64,000 nt of DNA from Macrolepiota albuminosa. Taxonomy: Eukaryota; Basidiomycota; Agaricomycetes; Agaricales; Agaricaceae. The translations under genes were made by a program, and so were the position numbers. The stretch spans positions 248,001 through 312,000 of the forward strand of contig JAMWFC010000029.1 in NCBI GenBank assembly GCA_027475525.1, in the 5' to 3' direction. The notes beneath the pieces are model-generated. The model made no database searches and had not been told where the DNA came from. It saw only the letters and a program-made list of their open reading frames with translations. Numbering within the stretch: the first letter of the stretch is position 1; each line of letters begins with the position of its first letter. Positions 30,302 to 41,500 of this stretch are shown one piece after another.

Positions 30302-33300
30302 GACCGGTCTCATGTATCCATGCCTGTTAATAGGACTGTGTTGCATGAACCACACGAAGCGAATTTTAAGAAGCCCCGGCGCTGTGGCCGACGCGCAGCA
30401 GTGATACATGCGCGTTCACCTAGATCTCCGTACTCCGCACTAGAACTCCCCATCACACTGTGCACCCAACTGCCTGGGGAGGCCGCTCCCCTCGTTGTCG
30501 ACACGAGGGCCATGGTCGACTCCGGCGCGAGCTGCTGTTTCGTGCACCCTCGCTTTGTGTCAGAGCAGGGCCTGCTGGCAATACGTAAGAGTCGCCCCAT
30601 GCGTCTGCGCACGATAGACAACTCCGAGATCCGTTCGGGCCTCATTACGGACGAGGTGCACCTGCGAGTGGTGCTGGGCGACCATGAGGAGACGTTGGTA
30701 TTTGACGTCGCGGACATAGGCGACGACAACCTCATCCTTGGAGTCAACTGGTTGCGGTTGCACAACCCGTCCATTGACTGGGAGAGGTCGACGGTGCTTT
30801 TTGAGTCGTCCTACTGCCGAGGCAGGTGTTTGGCGGGGTTGTCGACAGGTAGTGAGTGTGGGGCGTTTGCACGGAAGGCGGGCGCAGTGGAGAGGTTCCA
30901 CAAGCTGAAGCTGGCTCGAACAAGGAAGACGAGGTTTTGGCGGGCGCAGCAGACAGAGGCGGTACGAGTGGCGAGGGCCTGCATTGACGATGCGATCGAC
31001 GCCGCCGAGGAGGCCAACGTTGGTGTGGGTGGTGCGTTTTTGGAGCAGCGGTGGGATATGCGGTCACACCGTGGGGCGGCGGGGCCGCAGCTGCTGGAGG
31101 GCGAGGGGAGGGTGGCAGCAACGAGTAGCGTTTCGCAAGTGCTGGCGGAGAAGGACGCGAGGAGAGGGGGTGGGGGTGAGAAGACAGTGGAGGAGATGGT
31201 CCCGGGGGTGTACCATGAGTTCTTGGATGTTTTCAGCAAGGCGCGCTCGGAACGTTTGCCGCAGCACCGACCACATGACCTGGCAATCGACTTGGTGGAT
31301 GGCGCAGACGTTCCGCCCCCAGGTAAGCTCTACCAGTTGGCACCCGCAGAACTTCGGGCGCTCCGCGAGTTCATTGACGAGAATTTGCGGAAGGGGTATA
31401 TTCGCCCCTCCAGTGCTCCGTGTGGTGCACCAGTCTTCTTTGTCAAGAAGAAGGATGGGTCCTTGCGCCTTGTGGTCGACTTTCGGGCGCTGAACGCAGT
31501 TACCCGGCCCGACGCCTACCCCATTCCACTGACGAATGAGCTGCTTGACCGGTTGAAAGCAGCTAAGGTTTTCACAACACTCGACATGCGCTGGGGTTAT
31601 TACAACGTGCGTATCCGCGATGGCGACGAGTGGAAGACCTCCTTTCGCACGCGGTACGGGCAGTTCGAGTTCCTGGTAATGCAGTTTGGGTTGCGAAACG
31701 CTCCAGCCGCCTTTCAACGTATGGTCAACGAGCTGTTTCATGACCTCGTGGACGTGTACGTGGTGTTGTATCTCGACGACATTATTATCTTCTCCGAGGA
31801 TCCAGCCCAGCACGATGCGCACGTTCGGGAGGTGTTGCGCCGCTTGCGTGAGGCAGACCTGTTCCTGAAACCTGAGAAGTGCAGGTTCCGCACGACAGAG
31901 GTCGACTACCTAGGGATGAAGATCACACCTGGGCGGGTGGGCATGGACCCAGTCAAAGTTACGGGTGTCACCGAGTGGCCCACACCTCGTAATGTACGGC
32001 AGGTGAATCAGTTCCTGGGCTTTTGCAACTTTTACCGCCGATTTGTGGAGGATTACGCGACAATCGTGCGACCGTTGGAGCGATTGAAGGGTAAGGAGGT
32101 GGCGTGGTGTTGGGGGGTGGCGGAGCAGGCAGCGTTTGATGGACTGAAGGCGGCATTTGCGGCGGCGCCGGTACTTGTGATGCCGAGCATGGAGGCAGCG
32201 TTCCGCGTGGAGACGGATGCGTCGGACTTTGCGATGGGTGCGGTCTTGTCTCAGCAAGCGGAGGGGGGTGAGTGGCGGCCAGTGGCTTTCTTTTCGAAGG
32301 CCTTGCAGCCTGCGGAGCGGAATTACGATGTACACGATAAGGAGCTCCTGTCCGTGGTGCGTGCCTTTGAGGTGTGGCGGCCTTACTTGGAGGGGAACCC
32401 CTTTCCGGTGGAGGTCTTCTCTGACCACCGCAATCTGGAGTATTTCATGACCTCCCGGGATCTCAACCGGCGCCAGGCACGCTGGAGCCTCTTTCTCAAT
32501 CGATTCGTGTTCCGAATTCAGCACCGCCCCGGCCGCCTGAGTGCGGGGCCGGACGGCCTTTCACGGCGACCGGATCATGAGGTGCCACTGGGTGCGCGCG
32601 ACAATGCAGGACAGACGTTGCTGGACGGAGGGCGGATAGCGAGGAGAGCAGTGGTGGTGGGGCTGGATAGGTGTGACGAGTCAGAGGTGACAAGGAGGGT
32701 GGCGGCAGCACAGATGATAGTGGCGGACGGCGACATCTTGGAGCGTATTCGAGTGGCAGCCCCTGAGGATCCGAAGCTCACCCCGTTGTGGCACCTTGAC
32801 GCGGCGCCAGCGCTGGTGCGGTCTAGGCTGAAGGAGTTCTCAGTCGATGGGGGCCTGGTGCGGTTCCGCGGCCTGGTCTACGTTCCGGATGACGACGAGG
32901 TAAAGCGGTTGATCCTGCAACTATATCACGACTCGATTCCTGCGGGGCACCCAGGCCAGGCCAATACGCTAGCACTGGTCGCGCGGAACTACTACTGGCC
33001 GCGGATGTCCGAGTTCGTGCGACGGTACGTCGAGGGGTGCGAGATATGCCAGAGGATCAAACCTCGACGCCAGAAACCGCATGGACCGCTCCAGCCACTG
33101 GAGGTGCCGGATGGTCCGTGGCAGCATATTTCCACAGACTATATCGGTCCATTGCCGGTGTCGAGGGGCTACGACGCGATACAGGTCGTCTGCGACAAGG
33201 CAACCAAGCGAGCACACTTCTTGGGTGCCCATTCAACGGACGACGCGGCGGCGATGTGTGACGCATTTATGGGGAGGGTCTGGTGCTTGCATGGCACGCC

Positions 33301-34210
33301 AAAGAAGGTAGTGTCGGACCGTGGCCCGCAGTTTGTGGCGCGGTATGTGAGGAGGATGTGGGAGAGGCTGGGGATCAAGCAGGCACTGTCGTCAGCGCAC
33401 CATCCGCAAACCGATGGCCAAACGGAGCGGACGAACCAAGAGCTGGAGGTTTACCTGCGGGCCTTCGTCGATTACTATCAGGACGACTGGGCAGACTGGT
33501 TGCCCTTCGCGGAGTTTGCCTTTAACAATCGTGTCAACAGTGCGACGGGGATGTCTCCTTTCTACGCGGAGTACGCCTACAACCCAACGTTCTCGGTCGA
33601 CCCGGTCAATTCACAGTCGGTGCCCAAGGCTGACGAGCGTTTAGACCGCATCAGGGAGGTACAGGAGTCGCTAAAGGGGTTGTTAGCGTTGGCGGCGGAG
33701 AGGATGAAGAGGTTTTACGACGCGTGGGTGGACGAGGCGCCGGACTATGTCGTGGGGGACCGCGTTTACCTCGAACGCGCAGATCTGCGGTCGGATAGGC
33801 CTAGCCGCAAGCTGGACTACCGACGTTTTGGACCTTTCAGGATTTCGCAGAAGGTGTCTGCGACGGCGTACCGGTTGGACTTACCTGACGGCTGGGCGAT
33901 TCATGACGTCTTTCACGTCTCGTGCCTAATCCCAGCTCGCGAGGACACCATTTTGGGGAGGCGGCAGGAACCCCCGGCCCCAGTGCAGCTGGAAACCGGC
34001 GACGAGGTTGAGATCGAGCGTATTTTGAGGGAGCGGAGGACTAGGGGTGGGGTGACGGAGTTTCTGGTCCGTTGGAAAGGGTACGATGAGAGCGAGGACG
34101 AGTGGCTGCGGGAGTACGACATGCCGCACGCGTTGGAGGCGATACAGGAATTCAGGGAGAACGAGCGGACGCGTGGGAAGCGTCGACGTGGCGGGAAACG
34201 GGGTGGTTGA
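30257..34210 (+). CDS. el3 Pol (protease, RT, RNase H, integrase, chromodomain)
   Basis: The frame is open without an ATG near its start (it opens at 30212), fitting expression by frameshift at 30257. Order: retropepsin MVDSGASCCF (about 30510-30545); [22 protein letters not shown] and YLDDIIIF (about 31330-32080); RNase H, TDASDFAMGAVL, DKELLSVV and SDHRNLEY (about 32210-32570). Integrase has HHCC zinc residues (HDSIPAGHPG, CEIC, about 32925-33050). Its DD35E core is STDYIGPL, SDRGPQF and DGQTERTN (33135-33430). A GPF module (YRRFGPFRISQ) precedes the chromodomain IERILRERRTRG...RWKGYDESEDEW (about 34010-34110). About 1310 residues, uninterrupted; all catalytic residues that I checked are present. 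Confidence 0.93.
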   Translation, partial: GFCIGLPRAVATSATDRSHVSMPVNRTVLHEPHEANFKKPRRCGRRAAVIHARSPRSPYSALELPITLCTQLPGEAAPLVVDTRAMVDSGASCCFVHPRFVSEQGLLAIRKSRPMRLRTIDNSEIRSGLITDEVHLRVVLGDHEETLVFDVADIGDDNLILGVNWLRLHNPSIDWERSTVLFESSYCRGRCLAGLSTGSECGAFARKAGAVERFHKLKLARTRKTRFWRAQQTEAVRVARACIDDAIDAAEEANVGVGGAFLEQRWDMRSHRGAAGPQLLEGEGRVAATSSVSQVLAEKDARRGGGGEKTVEEMVPGVYHEFLDVFSKARSERLPQHRPHDLAIDLVDGADVPPPGKLYQLAPAELRALREFIDENLRKGYIRPSSAPCGAPVFFVKKKDGSLRLVVDFRALNAVTRPDAYPIPLTNELLDRLKAAKVFTTLDMRWGYYNVRIRDGDEWKTSFRTRYGQFEFLVMQFGLRNAPAAFQRMVNELFHDLVDVYVVLYLDDIIIFSEDPAQHDAHVREVLRRLREADLFLKPEKCRFRTTEVDYLGMKITPGRVGMDPVKVTGVTEWPTPRNVRQVNQFLGFCNFYRRFVEDYATIVRPLERLKGKEVAWCWGVAEQAAFDGLKAAFAAAPVLVMPSMEAAFRVETDASDFAMGAVLSQQAEGGEWRPVAFFSKALQPAERNYDVHDKELLSVVRAFEVWRPYLEGNPFPVEVFSDHRNLEYFMTSRDLNRRQARWSLFLNRFVFRIQHRPGRLSAGPDGLSRRPDHEVPLGARDNAGQTLLDGGRIARRAVVVGLDRCDESEVTRRVAAAQMIVADGDILERIRVAAPEDPKLTPLWHLDAAPALVRSRLKEFSVDGGLVRFRGLVYVPDDDEVKRLILQLYHDSIPAGHPGQANTLALVARNYYWPRMSEFVRRYVEGCEICQRIKPRRQKPHGPLQPLEVPDGPWQHISTDYIGPLPVSRGYDAIQVVCDKATKRAHFLGAHSTDDAAAMCDAFMGRVWCLHGTPKKVVSDRGPQFVARYVRRMWERLGIKQALSSAHHPQTDGQTERTNQELEVYLRAFVDYYQDDWADWLPFAEFAFNNRVNSATGMSPFYAEYAYNPTFSVDPVNSQSVPKADERLDRIREVQESLKGLLALAAERMKRFYDAWVDEAPDYVVGDRVYLERADLRSDRPSRKLDYRRFGPFRISQKVSATAYRLDLPDGWAIHDVFHVSCLIPAREDTILGRRQEPPAPVQLETGDEVEIERILRERRTRGGVTEFLVRWKGYDESEDEWLREYDMPHALEAIQEFRENERTRGKRRRGGKRGG

Positions 34211-34266
34211 TCGGCGCCACACTTTAGGCGCCCGGAGCGGGTTCTTTTTTCTCATGCCTGCCCCTT

Positions 34267-34283
34267 AGGAGAGGGGGGGCGGG
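34267..34283 (+). promoter_or_regulatory. el3 polypurine tract
   Basis: AGGAGAGGGGGGGCGGG (one C) ends at the 3' LTR. Confidence 0.8.
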
Positions 34284-34464
34284 TGTCATGTTATACACGT
34301 GACCTCTACAATAACATACGAGACGTACTTAGAATACCTTCTTTAGTTTGTTTCATTCCGTTCTAGGTACGTTACAGCCACGCTGTACATTACTTTTATG
34401 AATACAATTCCGTTCTAGACCCTCTCGTCGTGACGCCTTGCGAAACACTGACAAGAGCCTAACA
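34284..34464 (+). repeat. 3' LTR of el3
   Basis: Identical to the 5' LTR, followed by the CTGAT duplicate. Confidence 0.95.
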
Positions 34465-35250
34465 CTGATAACACGTCTTTCATTGTCTCGTGCCGCATTT
34501 CCTTCACAACGCCACTGAATTGAACGCTAGGTACTCACGCAAGCAGCCTCAAGTTAGACATAAAGAAATACAGCGTTCCTTCGGAAATTGGTGGCGCTAA
34601 CGAATCAGGCTTTTTGAATTCCACAGCGAGAAATCAGGGTTCCTTGTACAGTTTCGCGACCCTGGGCTGTAACTGGCAATGAGTAACCAGGAGGATGTCA
34701 ATGCCGTTGGACACGGATTTAAGAGGCTCACCTTGGCCACAAGCTCTACCAAAAAGTCCGCCCCCACACATGACGCACCTGTAACCATCAACAACGATGC
34801 CTCGTGTCGCGCTGTATACTGCATCATGAGGTCAACGATGCGAAGAGATATACGATGATATCGATATCGTTACCTGATCTTCGCCAGCAATGTCTATTAT
34901 GTCTCTGCGCAAAGAGTTGACCAGGTGCGGTTATTTTGCGAGAGGCATTATGACGTCTGTGTGGCTTATCACAAGCATGCAGCCGGGGGTTTTGCATGAC
35001 CAAAGTGAAGAGCTGACGGTGATGTCATGATGAGGTCATTGCTTGGGAAGGCGATCGTGTAAAAGCGGCTGGATAACATCTCGATACTCATTGGTAGTCG
35101 AGCCGATGTCAAACTCGGAATTAAATAACACAGCAAAAATGATCTGTGGTAAATTGATTGATGGATAGACGGAGCACATGGTGACCACGTTGGCGGGAAT
35201 CGCCGACCCCTTGATGGTTCCGTCTCACGGGAAAGTCTACAAATTTGCAC
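34465..35250 (-). pseudogene. Minus-strand host gene pieces, interrupted by el3
   Basis: Gene-like minus-strand segments are separated by possible introns: about 35200-35045 (GTIKGSAIPANVVTMCSVYP, then INLPQIIFAVLFNSEFDIGS), about 34890-34860 (RRDIIDIAGEDQ) and about 34825-34790 (YTARHEASLLMVTG). The reading continues toward 34465 and, across the el3 insertion, to about 29020-28780. I do not recognise the family. Exon borders are not fixed. It may be a gene inactivated by el3, or el3 may sit in an intron. Confidence 0.35.
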
Positions 35251-35316
35251 ACCAGAGTACGATAAATTAGCTTCTTAGAACTGGTGCTCGCTCGCGAGCA
35301 GCGGTGTAACGCAACC

Positions 35317-35986
35317 ATGGTGAGCGTAGAACTGCAAGACGCGATCGCGGACGATGCCATCGAAGATCCGGAGATCGATGATGACCAGGGTTTTGTGGAG
35401 ACCAACGTCATCGAACAAGGCGTCGCTTCCACTTCAAGCCAAGTGCGCCGCTGTCCATCTCTTCAGCTTCCCCAACTGACAGCTATTCTTTCAGTCTCCA
35501 ATGAAAACACACTCGGATGTTGCATTCCACTCCCCAGCACGAGAGAAAATTCTCGGCACACCATTTACCACTGACAGCTCGCGCTTCGAGTACCCATTTC
35601 CAAATCCCTCGAGCGACCCTATTCTCTCATCATCAATTTCCCCACTCTCTGCCCCTGCTACAGTGCCAACAAGTCATTCACACCCCGTTAATGGCTTTTC
35701 CTCATCGCCGACCGCAAACACCTCCTTTTCTCCGCTCTTCTCGTCCAGTTTTCCATCATCTTTTCCGACATATACCCTAACTCATCCTAAAATGCGCGCG
35801 ACGCCTCCACCCATCCCACCCAGTCTCAAGAAGCGCCAGCGCTGGTCTTTGACCCTCCCCATTCTCCGCAGACGCAATAGTCAACCAAACGAAGCTACAG
35901 TCGTGCCAGAGGAGACAGAGACACGTTCTGCTTCAATCGACCTTTCACCACCAGATAATTCTCAAATCTCCGTCAGAAGTTCTTGA
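35317..35986 (+). CDS. Small Ser/Pro-rich host protein, one intron, unknown function
   Basis: Exon 1 is 35317-35442, starting at ATG 35317 (MVSVELQDAIADDAIEDPEI). The intron is 35443-35494 (52 nt, GTGCGC...CAACTGAC...TTTCAG), in phase 0. Exon 2 is 35495-35986. The product is 205 residues: an acidic N-terminus, then a long Ser/Pro/Phe-rich disordered segment, then a short basic stretch (SLKKRQRWSLTLPILRRRNS) and an acidic Ser-rich tail. No domain, signal peptide or membrane segment. It is close to the minus-strand gene start, so a shared promoter is possible. The splice call rests on sequence signals and the join of two open frames. Confidence 0.5.
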
Positions 35987-36768
35987 ATGGTTCAATAAAC
36001 CCTATGCCCTCGTCGACATCTGACTTCCGTTATTACGTGACAACAATTACCCAAACGCAAATGATAAACTATGTATTCTATCGCCGCCATTTACGCTCGA
36101 ACGGACTTGAAATTTTGGCATCACTCAGTTACCTCGTCATCAATTTTATCTCTTATTACAGCTTTTTACATGTACATCCATGGCCTTTACCTCCACTCGT
36201 CTCTTGTTATCAATGCTTTTCCGTAGTCAATAGCGTTCCGCACACTGCTTGTGTTAAAATATGTTTCGTCACACGCATTGGGAGTTTCATGCTAGCTACA
36301 TTTGTCAATTAGACTTTTTTCGTTGATAGAACAGCCCGTGTCCTTGATTTGAAGCTTCCGTAAATCGGCTAGCATGCGACAAATCGCGAGAAATAGCTCA
36401 GACTCGGTGTCCTTGACCCCCAAAAAAAGGCTGTCGCGGACCGGTACGAACACTGACATGGACAGGCTATGTATACTTACGTGGTCAGACGTAAAAATGA
36501 AGAGAGTTTTGCCGGTCTATCTCCTATACTCCACATTTTCTCCCAGGCAAAAATAGGTGGATGTGATCTGACTAGTTGGGCCATCCCAGACGGCATGAGT
36601 ATTTTTAGAAGGTCGAGGAGTTTGGCATTTGGGTGGTAAATATAGAAAGTGTGACTGACGACGTGTGGTGTGTGATTGTGACGGGTCGTGGTTTTTCTCT
36701 TCGAATAAACAAAAAATACAATAAACTAGCGCATCAACAGCGTGCGCGCTCATCCGTAGAACTGACGC
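35987..36768. other. Intergenic between the two host genes
   Basis: AT-rich with only short frames (for example 35983-36312 and 36374-36556) lacking protein-like features. No repeat of the window occurs here. It probably holds the 3' region of the upstream gene and the promoter of the next. Confidence 0.4.
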
Positions 36769-37890
36769 ATGTACAGAGTCTTTCTTGGTGCTCCTTCACC
36801 TGCCGAGCTGGCTACAGATCCAAGTTCTTATCAGTGGCAAACGATTTCTTCTTCAAGGCATGCAGTTCAAGCGAGACGCACGCTAGGCGCTACTCAGTCA
36901 GTCATTTTTCCTCCAGCAACTCTAGAGGCGGCTAGTCGACGTATTTCACGCATCTACGAGAATGCTATCTTTGACGACAATGAGCCCGAGGAAGAGCAGT
37001 TTGACGAACCTGAGGGAGGAGGCGCGTCCATCGCATGGTTGGCATGCGGTGTATCGATGCTTACACTCCGATAGATCAGACAACATTGATCACCTGGCCA
37101 CCTACAGGGGACCAGGCGAGCGCTAGACAGAGGCACTTGGGCGCTTGTTCTTTCCTTCTCGACATCTCAAAGTCACACGACACGCATACGCCCACATTTA
37201 CACAATTCGAGACGCAGGAAACGCAGTCCTACGATTACTCGGAAACCTCGTCGATAGCTAATTTTCCGAATTTCCATTTTAGCTTGCATAAGCTGTGTTC
37301 TTTAACGTCGCTCGCGAAGACGAGTCCGAAAGGGTTGCGGAAAGTTGATGTGTTGCTTGCTGTGCTGGAAGTGGACGGTCCTGATACGATCCGAGTGAAA
37401 AAGGGAGTGGATGCAGGGAAGGAGGTGTCTGTGCTTTCTATCATCCTTGGGGATGAGGAAGGCGCTGTCTGTAAACTCACCGCATGGCGAGAGGTCGCCG
37501 ACGAATGGGGTGGTGCCGGAGACGCGGTTGGCGTCAAACGCGGTGACATTCTATTAATCGAAAGTGCGTCTCTGGTGTGCCTCGTGCAATTCATTCATAC
37601 TATCATTCCTTTTTTGGTTGACAAGTCGATCTTTTTTGATTGTAGATGTTACCGCAAACTGGGACTCCTCGTCGTCTCCCACGCTTTCAGCCTCGCCGTA
37701 TTTGAAGTCGAAAATGGAGATCTGTTATCGTACCATGCCGTATACTCCTGAAGACAACCGACTGAGACCAGATCTGCGACTTGGACAGAGTGATGCTGCT
37801 GTCAGAAAAGTCGCTGCGGTTGTCAGATGGTTCGAAGATATGGCAGGACTTAGGAACAGCGCGTCAAGTGCCATGAACGACGTAGAATGA
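36769..37890 (+). CDS. OB-fold protein, shieldin-2-like (first OB fold family), three exons
   Basis: Exon 1 is 36769-37048 (MYRVFLGAPSPAELATDPSS). Intron 1 is 37049-37107 (59 nt, GTGTAT...CTACAG), exon 2 is 37108-37563, intron 2 is 37564-37645 (82 nt, GTGCGT...TTGTAG) and exon 3 is 37646-37890. The product is about 326 residues. The N-terminal half is variable, with an RIYENAIFDD motif and an acidic patch. Residues about 155-300 form the likely OB fold: HFSLHKLCSLTSL, KVDVLLAVLEVDGPDTIRVK, SIILGDEEGAVCKLTAWREV and KRGDILLIE. It ends with LRPDLRLGQSDAAVRKVAAV and VVRWFEDMAGL. I recall this pattern from fungal proteins annotated with a shieldin complex subunit 2 OB domain. The role (single-stranded DNA binding in repair) is inferred. 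Both introns restore the frame exactly. Confidence 0.6.
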
Positions 37891-38298
37891 AGCCTTCAAT
37901 TTAGGTGTGCGCATGGATTTTGTTATTCCGTGAAATGTCCGAAATTGAAAAATTATCGCTGGCAGAACTCATTGACAGGCGTGTACAGGCTGATAACAAA
38001 CACCCTGATTGACTGACATATGAGTATAAATACATCGCGCCCCAGTTTCCGGACCCGCCGTTCCGTTCTCTCCTTGTGCCTTCACTAGGTACACTGCCCT
38101 GGATCTCATCACGTCATCCAATTTCAGGTACCTCTCATTTTCGGCGGATCTTCGTCTTCCTCCCCGGTCACTTTCGTAGCCTGAGAGGGTGCATAGCGTA
38201 CATTAACCACATGGTGCCACCGTCGTCGCTACAATTCCAGTCCTTTTGTCGCGTTCGTCTTCCATCGGTCAGCGTTCCTGTGTCCACGGCCCTCATTT
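37891..38298 (+). other. Promoter and 5' part of a host gene cut by el4
   Basis: TATAAATA at 38025-38032 is a strong core promoter, followed by CT-rich sequence typical of a fungal transcript start. A frame is open from about 38076, with an ATG at 38211 (MVPPSSLQFQSFCRVRLPSV), to the el4 insertion at 38299. It may be a 5' exon of a gene displaced by el4. The product is not recognisable. Confidence 0.35.
38025..38032 (+). promoter_or_regulatory. TATA box
   Basis: TATAAATA in an otherwise moderately GC-rich context, about 30-50 bp upstream of a pyrimidine-rich stretch. Confidence 0.5.
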
Positions 38299-38563
38299 TG
38301 TAAGCGAACACCGTAGTTCGTCTTCACTGAGATTTGCCAAAACAGAATGGAACAAGTTTTAGTATTCGGGGGGAAAAGTAGTCTCGAAAATACACGCGTT
38401 TTCTCTATGTACCCTTTCAGAATAAGGTTCCGTCTCCTACTCGATTCCGCGCCGTCTCCTATTCGATCCAGAGCACGCCGGTCGATCGAGAATTGTAAGA
38501 ATGTCAGTCGAATTGATGTCCGCGGAAAGGCGAAATCGTTGTTCTGTAAGCAGCATGCTTACA
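38299..38563 (-). repeat. 3' LTR of el4 (left)
   Basis: TGTAAGCGAAC...GCATGCTTACA. The terminal inverted bases are longer than usual: TGTAAGC and GCTTACA, with a near-palindrome at the right end. Confidence 0.93.
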
Positions 38564-38576
38564 CTCACCCCTGTTC
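38564..38576 (-). promoter_or_regulatory. el4 polypurine tract
   Basis: On the minus strand AACAGGGGTGAG abuts the 3' LTR. Short, but in the correct place. Confidence 0.5.
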
Positions 38577-38587
38577 TAAATTCTTCA

Positions 38588-41500
38588 TTACCTTCTCATC
38601 TCGTCCTTCCTTTTCTCCCACTCGTCCAACGCAACTGTGTCGTTCATTTCCCGTCCGTTCTTCCATTCATCATGGTCAGGTCCGTAACCTCGCCAACGAA
38701 CAAGGTATTGCATTCCCCGGCCCCGTTTCCGCTCATCCAATATGCGGTCGATGAAGTGTTCTTCTTGACCGTCCTCCGTCAAAATTGGACCTGGCATTTC
38801 AAGCCGTCTGGTTGGGAATAGTTCGTCGTCATTCGGTATATGTGGTGCTAGCAGATTGGCGTGGAATCTGTTCGTAATATTCATGGTTTTGGGTAAGTCC
38901 AAAACATACTCCGATGTCTCCGGGAACGCCTCAAGCACCACGAACGGCCCGTCTTGTCTAGGCATGAACTTAGCGACCCGTCCGTCCTTCTTCTGCATGT
39001 ACTCGCGCCTTCGATTAACAGTAGACAGCATTACTTTATCTCCGACTTTATACGCGATTTCAGGTGCGCGTTGTCCATTCGCGTGGTGAGCCTGATTTAT
39101 CTTCGCCGTTATCAAATTGTCCATCGCGTCGAGGTAATTTTGTTCGATTTCGAGCAAAACACGCAACGCGAGATCTTCGGCGGGAGTGTCGTGTGTAGGA
39201 GGTGGGTGCAGCGGTGGGAGCACTCTTGGCAAAAAACCTGACTTCAGCTGGAACGGTGAATACCCCGTCGATGAATTGATGGTGTTCATCATCCCAAATC
39301 GAATGCGAGGAAGGGCCTTTACCCACCCTGTCTGTAGTCGGTCGACATGGAAACGAATACATTGCACTATTGTTTTATTAGATCTCTCAGAGGCGCCGTC
39401 CGTCTGCGGGTGAAAGGACAAGGACATTTTATGCTTAACACCTGTCAATTTCATGAGGGCGCGCCAGAAAGCCGATGTAAACAAGGTGTCGCGATCAGTG
39501 ATGATTTCGTATGGGAGTCCGTTCTCGCAATACCAATCCCTGAAAAAAATTTTTGCGAATTCTTCGCCCGTCTGAGTTGTCTTACAAGGAGAGATGCGAA
39601 TTTCAGCACCCGCACGGCAAGTCATGGAACAGAACTCATCAAAACCCTCATCCACCGGCAGAGGACCAACAAAATCCAAAGTCACCGAACCAAAACGACA
39701 TTCTGGGATTGGAAGAGGATGTAACGGTCCAACCGGCTTCTTGGTACTAGATTTATTTCGTTGGCACTCCATGCACGAGGGTACATAACCTTTGACCAGA
39801 TCACGCCTCATGTTTGGCCAGTAATATGAGTGACGCAAGGACGCATACGTCTTGTCTGCCCCGAAATGCCCCAATTCATCGTGCGCGATCCGGAATAAGT
39901 TTTCTCGCAACCCCTTATAATTTGGCACTATCAATCGGTCCCCGACGTAAAGAAGTCCATTTCTCAATTCCAAACCAGGCGGTAACATTCCACGCTCCCT
40001 GTCATTCAAAATTCGTTTCGTATATTTGTCGACGTTGTATCCCTTCTTAATCTGGTCGACAATGTCCTCTTCTGCCTCCAGTGACAGCACCGTCGCTATC
40101 TCAACATCGTCCTCAGGAAGTCTGGAGAGGGCATCCGCGACTGTATTATCTTCACCCCTGATGTAGTGTATCGTGTAGTCATATTGTGCGAGGTATTCCA
40201 TCCATCGTGCCTGACGTTGGGACAAATCACGTTGCGTGTCGAAGTTTTTCAACGTCTTGTGATCGGTATAGACGTCGAAATGTGATCCCAGTAAATCTGC
40301 CCTCCATTTATGTAGGGCACGTATAATGGCGAGCATTTCGTGTTCATGCGTAGGATAGTTTTTCTCCGCCGTCGTAAGCTGTCTAGAGTCAAAGGCTACA
40401 GGACGAGACAACTCCCATGTTTTCCCATACGACAACACTGCGCCCGTCCGTCGTTTGCTCGCATCACAAGTGACGAAAATTTTGTTGTCCTTTGGATCTT
40501 GGTGGTCAATTGTCGTAAGACAGTCCCTTCCCACCACCAACTGTTTTATTCCCTCGAAAGCAATCTCGTGCTCCGTTGTCCATGGTGGCAACACCAGATT
40601 AAACTCTTTCTTTGTCAACGGCGTCAAGACTGAAGTATGCTCTGCAAGTGCAGGCAAGAAGGCGGCGATATACCGAACTAAACCCAGAAATTGCCGCACA
40701 TGCTTCGCTCTCTTTGGGCGCGGCCAATTTAGAATCTTTTCCACCTTCTTCACGTCTGCTTCTATTCCCTTTTCCGAGATATGATGCCCCAAAAAGTCGA
40801 TCTCTGTACAAAACAAGTCGCTCTTCTTCAGGGAACAGAACAGTCGGGCTTTTCGCAAGGCATCCAAGACCTTGCATACATTTTCCTCATGTTCCTTAAG
40901 CGTTGTCGACCAAATTATGATGTCGTCAAGGTAGACATGACAAATTTTTCCTATGTAGTCTCGAAGAGCTAGTGTGACTCGACGTTGTTGTGTTGCCGGC
41001 GCGTTTCGCAACCCCATTGGCATTACGACCCACTCCCACAGTCCAAAAGGTGTCAACGTTGCCGTGTATTTGATGTCATCAGGATGAACGAGCGTTTGAA
41101 AAAACGCGTTCGTCAAGTCAATTTTACCCCAAAAACGTGTGCCTGGTCGGGTGCAATCCGCCAAGATGTCGTCTATTCGGGGCAATGGAAAATTATCGGG
41201 AATGGTGTGTGCATTCAGCCGTCGATAGTCGTTGACCCACCGTGGTAAAACGGAAGGGTCGGCTTTAGGGATGATGAATGAAGGGCTGGCATATTGTGAC
41301 GATGAGGCGCAAATTCTGCCTGCCTTAAGATGTTGTTCAATAAGTGTTTGCCACCCATCGCGGTACTTTCGTGGACACGAATACGACCGTGCAACCGTAA
41401 TCTTTGCGAGAGGCTTCACCTGGATTTGATGGTACACACTAGTAGGGAGTTCGCTGGCATGTGGAATGTCTGGCGGAAATTGAGCTTGATACCGTCGCTT

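Larger units (their letters stand above)
29033..34464 (+). mobile_element. el3: compact chromodomain Ty3/gypsy, apparently intact
   Basis: 5432 bp with two 181-bp LTRs that look identical. Target duplication CTGAT at 29028-29032 and 34465-34469. Intact gag and pol overlap in the -1 frame with a clear frameshift cassette. A self-priming PBS and a PPT are present. No stop or duplication interrupts the frames. All features are those of a young and possibly active copy of the Tf1/sushi-like chromovirus group. Confidence 0.95.
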
